Positions 41,673 to 45,355 of a stretch of 45,355 bases of DNA are shown piece by piece. Origin of the DNA: Nocardioides sp. (GTDB lineage: Bacteria; Actinomycetota; Actinomycetes; Propionibacteriales; Nocardioidaceae); contig JAFMQY010000006.1 in assembly GCA_017354415.1 (NCBI GenBank), positions 1-45,355 on the forward strand, written 5' to 3'. Position 1 is the stretch's first letter. Every line of letters starts with the position of its first letter. The notes beneath the pieces were generated by a model that was not told where the DNA came from, did not search any database, and saw only the letters and a program-made list of their open reading frames with translations. Made by a program: the position numbers and the translations under genes.

Positions 41673-44192
41673 CTAGGGGACGCTCAAGGACCTGACGCGG
41701 ATGCCCGCATCGCTGAGGCCTTGGAGCAGCGGCTGGAGCTTGGGATGTTCCTCGGCCGTCCAGCCGTGCGGGTTGGCGATCAGGAACCTCGTCGCCGGGC
41801 CTGCGTCGAGACGGACCGATCGCAGGCCGAGAGACACGAGGAGTGTGCGTGTGGCCGGGACGTCCGAATCCGAGACCGTGAGGCGGATCGCGGACGGCAC
41901 CTTGGGTAGGGCGAGGGCGGCGGCCCGCGCCCGGTGTTCCGCGGTGGCGCGGGTCTCGGCACCGATCGACGGCGCGACGGCGGCGGTCGGGTCGGGACCC
42001 AGTAGCGCGTTGCGGAAGATGCGTTCGGTGCCGTCGGACCAGCCACGGAACGCGGGATCGAACGAGAACGTGATCGCGCGCCCCTGACCGACGGCCTCGT
42101 CCACGACAGCGGACGTGTTCGCCAGCGACGAAGCCCCCTTGTCCAGGCCGGACACGAAGAAGTCCTCGCTCGACGCCGGCGGGAACGTGGCGACCGAGCT
42201 TCCGCGACCCGGCTGCATGATCGCGTTGTCATCGAACATCGCATATGCGAACGGACCGACGCCGGAGCCGAGCGGGCTGCTCTGGTCGATGCGCATCCGC
42301 ACGAGACTGCCGGGCATGTTGGTGTTCGCTGGGCTGAGGACAGCGGTCGAGGCTCCGATACGCGTGGCGATCTCCGCCCCACCCGCCCAGCTGATCAGCC
42401 GGCCGCCGCCGTTCACCCATGCGGTGAGCGCCTTCTTCCCTTGGGCACCGAGCGCCTGGAGACCGTAGTTCGCGTATCCGTCCGGGATCACCAGCTCGTC
42501 GACGCCCGCGAGCCGGCCTGAGCGGATGTCTGCGGCGGTCAGGTCGGTGAAGTCGAGGTGCCACTGCTGGTCGAACAACCAGCGCACTGCTCCGGCCGAC
42601 TCGATCGCGGTCGAGCTGTTCGGGATCTGGAACAAACCGATCGACGGCGGGTCGGCAGGTGGCGCGGGCAGGGTGGGTGCAGCCACTTGGTCCGCCAGTC
42701 GCGCTGGAGGCGAGATGACGGCGCCGGTCCATCCGCCGGGAACGTCGAGCAGCAGCGGCTGGCTCCACGCAGTCACATCGAACGTCACGTCGTACGGGAT
42801 GTAGGTGTCCTCGTTGAGCGCGGCCTGGATCCAGTGCTTCTCACCCTGGGCGAGCGGGATCCAGTACGTCCCGGCCGGGAGCGTCTGCGTACGCCCGTCT
42901 CTGCCGTACGGGTGGAACCCAGGCACGCTCGTGTCCGCGGTGAGCCGGTACACGTTCACGTCCATGCGTTGCAGCCTGCGGACCAGCGTCTGCGTCTCGA
43001 ACACCTTCGACGGGTCGTTCAACAAGAAGTAGCTGCGCACCTTGATGTCAGGGACGGGCTGAAGCAGCTTGTGGGTCTGCTGGAACACGGCGTTCGGCTC
43101 GAGTCGCCCGGCGACCCCCTCCTGATACGCCTGGACCCAGCTGCCGTGCCAGTCGGTGAGGATCTGTTCCTTGTTGCTCCCTGCCTGGAAGAGCGCTGTC
43201 CATGTCGTCACGTAGTGCTCGTACGTCCGCTGCGCGATCGGGTCACCCTGGTACTTCTCGAGCGTGATACCCGCAGCGTTGAAGCCCAGGCTCGGGACCG
43301 TGTCGCCGAAGATCGCGGCAAAGAAGTCGTACGGCTCGTAGTTGAAGTAGCGGATGCCCTGTCGCTTGAACTCCGCAGCGAAGGCAGCACCGTATGCGTT
43401 GATCCAGCTGTTGGCGGTGTCGGAGACCTCGTGGTAGATAGGGTCGGCGTTCGGCGGGAAGAAGTAGTTGAAGAAGCCGAACTCGTGCTCGTCGAGGTCT
43501 AGCTGCGGCGGGTACTGCCTGAGCAGTTGGATCTTCCCATCAGTCTCCGGCTGCGTCCTGGCCATCCAATCGCGATTCAGGTCGAACCCGTACGCGTTGC
43601 GCCGGGTGTCCGCCTCGCGGCCGTCCGGGTTCTGGATCGGGAGCATCACGACGATCGCGTTGTCGAGGACCGTGTTGGCGGCGCAGTCGGTGCGGTCGGC
43701 CAGCTCGTACAGGACCCGGAGGATGGCGTCGGTGCCGCTCTCTTCTCCGCCGTGGACGTTGGCCTGCAGGTAGAGGATCTCCGGTGTGGTGGCTGCCAGC
43801 GTCGTGACCTCGGTTGCCGGCGTGGCCGGATCACGCAACTTGGCGATGTTCGCCTGGATGGACTGCAGGCCGGCAGGGCTGACGTTGGACGGACGACCCA
43901 CGATCGCGTACTTCAAGGGGCGGCCCTGCACCGACGTGGCCGCGGTGCCGGTCACGACCATGTCGCTCGCCGCGTCCACCGCGGCAAGGTAGGCGTCGGA
44001 CTGGGCGGTCGTCACCTCCTGGGAACCGAACGGGAATCCGAGGACGTCTTGAGCTGTCGGCGTCGTCCCCCGGAACTCCGGGGGCGTGAGGAAGGGGTCG
44101 CAGACAGCGTCCGCCCTGGAGGGCATGGTGAGAATCGCGAGCAAGCTCGTGATCAGCACCGCGCCTGTGGAGAGAGCAACTGGCTTCCGCAT
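41673..44192 (-). CDS. Secreted M14 zinc carboxypeptidase with long C-terminal region
   Basis: The protein has 839 residues from ATG 44192, behind GGAGG. A signal peptide spans about 28 residues (VLITSLLAILTMPSRADA). The M14 domain is clear: zinc ligands His147 and Glu150 in NVHGGEES, and His236 in DLDEHEF; AYGFDLNRDW carries the substrate-binding Asn-Arg pair (about 206-207), and a glutamate after ITLEKYQGD is the likely general base. The second half contains a domain like class I glutamine-amidotransferase folds (VDELVIPDGYANYGLQAL, GGRLISWAGGAEIATRIG), common in large secreted M14 proteins but without known activity. It is alone on the minus strand and secreted, so it likely takes part in peptide scavenging or cell-wall turnover. 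Confidence 0.9.
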   Translation of the reverse strand: MRKPVALSTGAVLITSLLAILTMPSRADAVCDPFLTPPEFRGTTPTAQDVLGFPFGSQEVTTAQSDAYLAAVDAASDMVVTGTAATSVQGRPLKYAIVGRPSNVSPAGLQSIQANIAKLRDPATPATEVTTLAATTPEILYLQANVHGGEESGTDAILRVLYELADRTDCAANTVLDNAIVVMLPIQNPDGREADTRRNAYGFDLNRDWMARTQPETDGKIQLLRQYPPQLDLDEHEFGFFNYFFPPNADPIYHEVSDTANSWINAYGAAFAAEFKRQGIRYFNYEPYDFFAAIFGDTVPSLGFNAAGITLEKYQGDPIAQRTYEHYVTTWTALFQAGSNKEQILTDWHGSWVQAYQEGVAGRLEPNAVFQQTHKLLQPVPDIKVRSYFLLNDPSKVFETQTLVRRLQRMDVNVYRLTADTSVPGFHPYGRDGRTQTLPAGTYWIPLAQGEKHWIQAALNEDTYIPYDVTFDVTAWSQPLLLDVPGGWTGAVISPPARLADQVAAPTLPAPPADPPSIGLFQIPNSSTAIESAGAVRWLFDQQWHLDFTDLTAADIRSGRLAGVDELVIPDGYANYGLQALGAQGKKALTAWVNGGGRLISWAGGAEIATRIGASTAVLSPANTNMPGSLVRMRIDQSSPLGSGVGPFAYAMFDDNAIMQPGRGSSVATFPPASSEDFFVSGLDKGASSLANTSAVVDEAVGQGRAITFSFDPAFRGWSDGTERIFRNALLGPDPTAAVAPSIGAETRATAEHRARAAALALPKVPSAIRLTVSDSDVPATRTLLVSLGLRSVRLDAGPATRFLIANPHGWTAEEHPKLQPLLQGLSDAGIRVRSLSVP

Positions 44193-44678
44193 GGTGTCCA
44201 CCTCCGGCTCGCCAACGAACGTATTGCTGGAGCGACAGACGAGTAAAGAGCGGGAATGGACCAGTGTCCGCGCCCGCACGGCGACCGCGTCGACCTCTTT
44301 CCTGGCCCAACCGACCAGCTACATGCCGGAGAGGCACTTGCGGCTTGGTCCCTCATCGGGCGTGCCCTGCTCATCTCCGGGGAGGTTGGAGGTGCAGGAC
44401 CAACGGGCCTGGTTCAGCGGCGTCATCCACCAGGCGGAGGCTGACAGTTGTCGAAGACGCGGAGCGTGGCGTGGCGGAGTGGCCGCGGCAAGATCCGCGC
44501 GTGGACGAGGATCGTCGCCGCCGGCGAGGACGAGCTTTGGCTCCGGGCGTTCGCCGAGAGCCGAGTGGACGCCGTGGAGTGGCAGCCCGAGGCAACCCCG
44601 CTGCAGCACGTAGGGGTGGCCCAGCCGACGCGGGCCGAGACGGCCGCACCCCACGTGGATCCGTGAGATCGTGCTCAC
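44193..44678. other. Intergenic region without a recognisable gene
   Basis: This stretch precedes the M14 gene on its upstream side and the small protein at 44679 on the other. The Shine-Dalgarno GGAGG for the carboxypeptidase is at about 44200-44205. Short frames exist on both strands without recognisable domains. It should hold the carboxypeptidase promoter. Confidence 0.4.
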
Positions 44679-44975
44679 GTGAAGTTCCTGGTGCTGTGGA
44701 AGCTCGACCTGGGGCGCGTGAACGAGGCCACGGCGCGGGCGGTCGCGCGGATGCCCGCGTACGGCGAGGCGTTGGAGCAGCAAGGAAAGGTGGAGTGTCG
44801 CTACCACGTGGTCGGCGCCCACGGCGGGGCGTGGATCTACGACGTGGACAGCCACGAGGAGTTCGAGGCCCTGCTCGGGCGCGCTCCGGTGTTCAACGCC
44901 GCGACGTACACCGTCTACCCCCTCGCCGACATGGACATGGGCGTACCGGCCCCGGAGGCCCGAATCGCCGATTGA
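44679..44975 (+). CDS. Muconolactone-isomerase-like small protein
   Basis: The protein has 98 residues from GTG 44679. It begins MKFLVLWKLDLG and has CRYHVVGAHGGAWIYDVDSH then FEALLGRAPVF and YTVYPLADM, the order of strands and the GG-x-x-I-x-D-x-x-S-x-E-E motif of the ferredoxin-like muconolactone delta-isomerase/YciI-type fold. The length is right for the family. No aromatic-degradation genes are nearby, so muconolactone is not necessarily the substrate. Confidence in the fold is moderate. Confidence 0.6.
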   Translation: MKFLVLWKLDLGRVNEATARAVARMPAYGEALEQQGKVECRYHVVGAHGGAWIYDVDSHEEFEALLGRAPVFNAATYTVYPLADMDMGVPAPEARIAD

Positions 44976-45011
44976 CGGATCCCGGGAACGGGTGAAGAGT
45001 GGACTGAAGGG

Positions 45012-45355
45012 ATGCCCTTCCGGCGCATCGCCGGCAGGGATCTCCCGGGAGTCACCGTGGACACCGAGAGCGACACGACCGCCCTGCGGCATCTGGTGGT
45101 CAGTCAACGGCTCCGTCAGCGTCGACGAGCCCTCGGTCTGACGCAGAAACAGGTCGTCAGGCGACTGGCCCACCTCGGCGTCTACACCAACAACAAGGCG
45201 CTCTCGAGCCTGGAGCACGGATCCGGTCTCGACGTCGCCAAGCTCCCTGAGCTCGCTCGCGCGCTGGACTGCTCGATCACCTACCTGCTCGGGCTCTGCG
45301 ACGACCCCGCACGGTGGGAGCCCGATCCCCAGCCGGCTGCGCAGCCGCGGCCGCA
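45012..45355 (+). CDS. XRE-family transcriptional regulator, 3' end cut
   Basis: From ATG 45012 the frame stays open to the window end (about 114 residues). RLRQRRRALGLTQKQVVRRL and KALSSLEHGSGLDVAKLPEL form the Cro/C1-type helix-turn-helix, ending in ALDCSITYLLGLCDDPARW. The motif TQKQVV...L...NN-KALSSLEHG matches XRE regulators. A GTG at 45057 is an alternative start. What lies downstream is out of view. Confidence 0.8.
   Translation, partial: MPFRRIAGRDLPGVTVDTESDTTALRHLVVSQRLRQRRRALGLTQKQVVRRLAHLGVYTNNKALSSLEHGSGLDVAKLPELARALDCSITYLLGLCDDPARWEPDPQPAAQPRP

Noticed and set aside
44256..44660. Possible small proteins between the carboxypeptidase and the isomerase-like gene
   Set aside because: No domain, no clear ribosome-binding site, Arg-rich composition typical of shadow frames.
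1..45355. CRISPR, tRNA, rRNA, transposase or phage genes
   Set aside because: None was found by eye; no regular spaced repeats and no cloverleaf sequence were recognised.

Overview
The window is high-GC DNA with dense, GTG/ATG-started, often 4-base-overlapping genes. NarL-type two-component pairs, a MerR/HspR-type remnant, S8 and M14 secreted peptidases and a DedA protein fit a high-GC Actinomycetota (actinomycete) chromosome. I cannot place it to genus. No rRNA, tRNA, CRISPR array, transposase or replication origin was seen.

Region 1 (1-15.1 kb) looks like the right-hand part of a surface-glycan or exopolymer locus. It begins with a cut-off Wzx/MATE-type flippase, a NodB-type polysaccharide deacetylase and a GT4 glycosyltransferase, then a convergent clan GH-A glycosidase-like lipoprotein. 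Two sulfotransferases run leftward. A rightward operon carries a third sulfotransferase, a divergent ComA-like phosphosulfolactate synthase, a ComB 2-phosphosulfolactate phosphatase, and a 1023-residue fusion of ATP-grasp ligase, SAM methyltransferase and sulfotransferase. It ends with two tandem-duplicated secreted subtilases. ComA, ComB and the fusion are joined by ATGA overlaps, and the first subtilase overlaps the end of the fusion. This is the most interesting part: a pathway that could make a sulfonated C3 acid (sulfolactate) and conjugate it to something through an ATP-grasp ligase, next to four PAPS-dependent sulfotransferase domains.

Region 2 (15.4-21.6 kb) holds two sensor-kinase/NarL-regulator pairs on the minus strand, each next to a divergently transcribed small integral membrane protein. 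A truncated MerR-family gene lies between them.

Region 3 (21.6-37.2 kb) is a patchwork. Intact genes include a quinone-oxidoreductase-like MDR protein, a DedA protein, a haloalkane dehalogenase, an MddA/isoprenylcysteine-methyltransferase-like membrane enzyme, a hydrolase-LuxR fusion, a secreted Ig-like/PxKF protein, a DUF2218 protein behind a CsoR/CstR-like palindrome, an ABC-2 exporter and a third kinase/regulator pair. They are interspersed with broken genes: GT4, phosphoesterase, class-V aminotransferase/cysteine desulfurase, GDPD and a GVxG-repeat protein. These are either real decay or sequencing errors.

Region 4 (37.5-45.4 kb) has an extended-SDR reductase coupled to a large acyl-ACP-reductase-like dehydrogenase, probably long-chain acyl/aldehyde metabolism. 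It also has a VOC protein, a secreted M14 carboxypeptidase, a small muconolactone-isomerase-like protein and the start of an XRE regulator cut by the window end.

All family assignments rest on reading motifs and on memory of the families; no database search was run.
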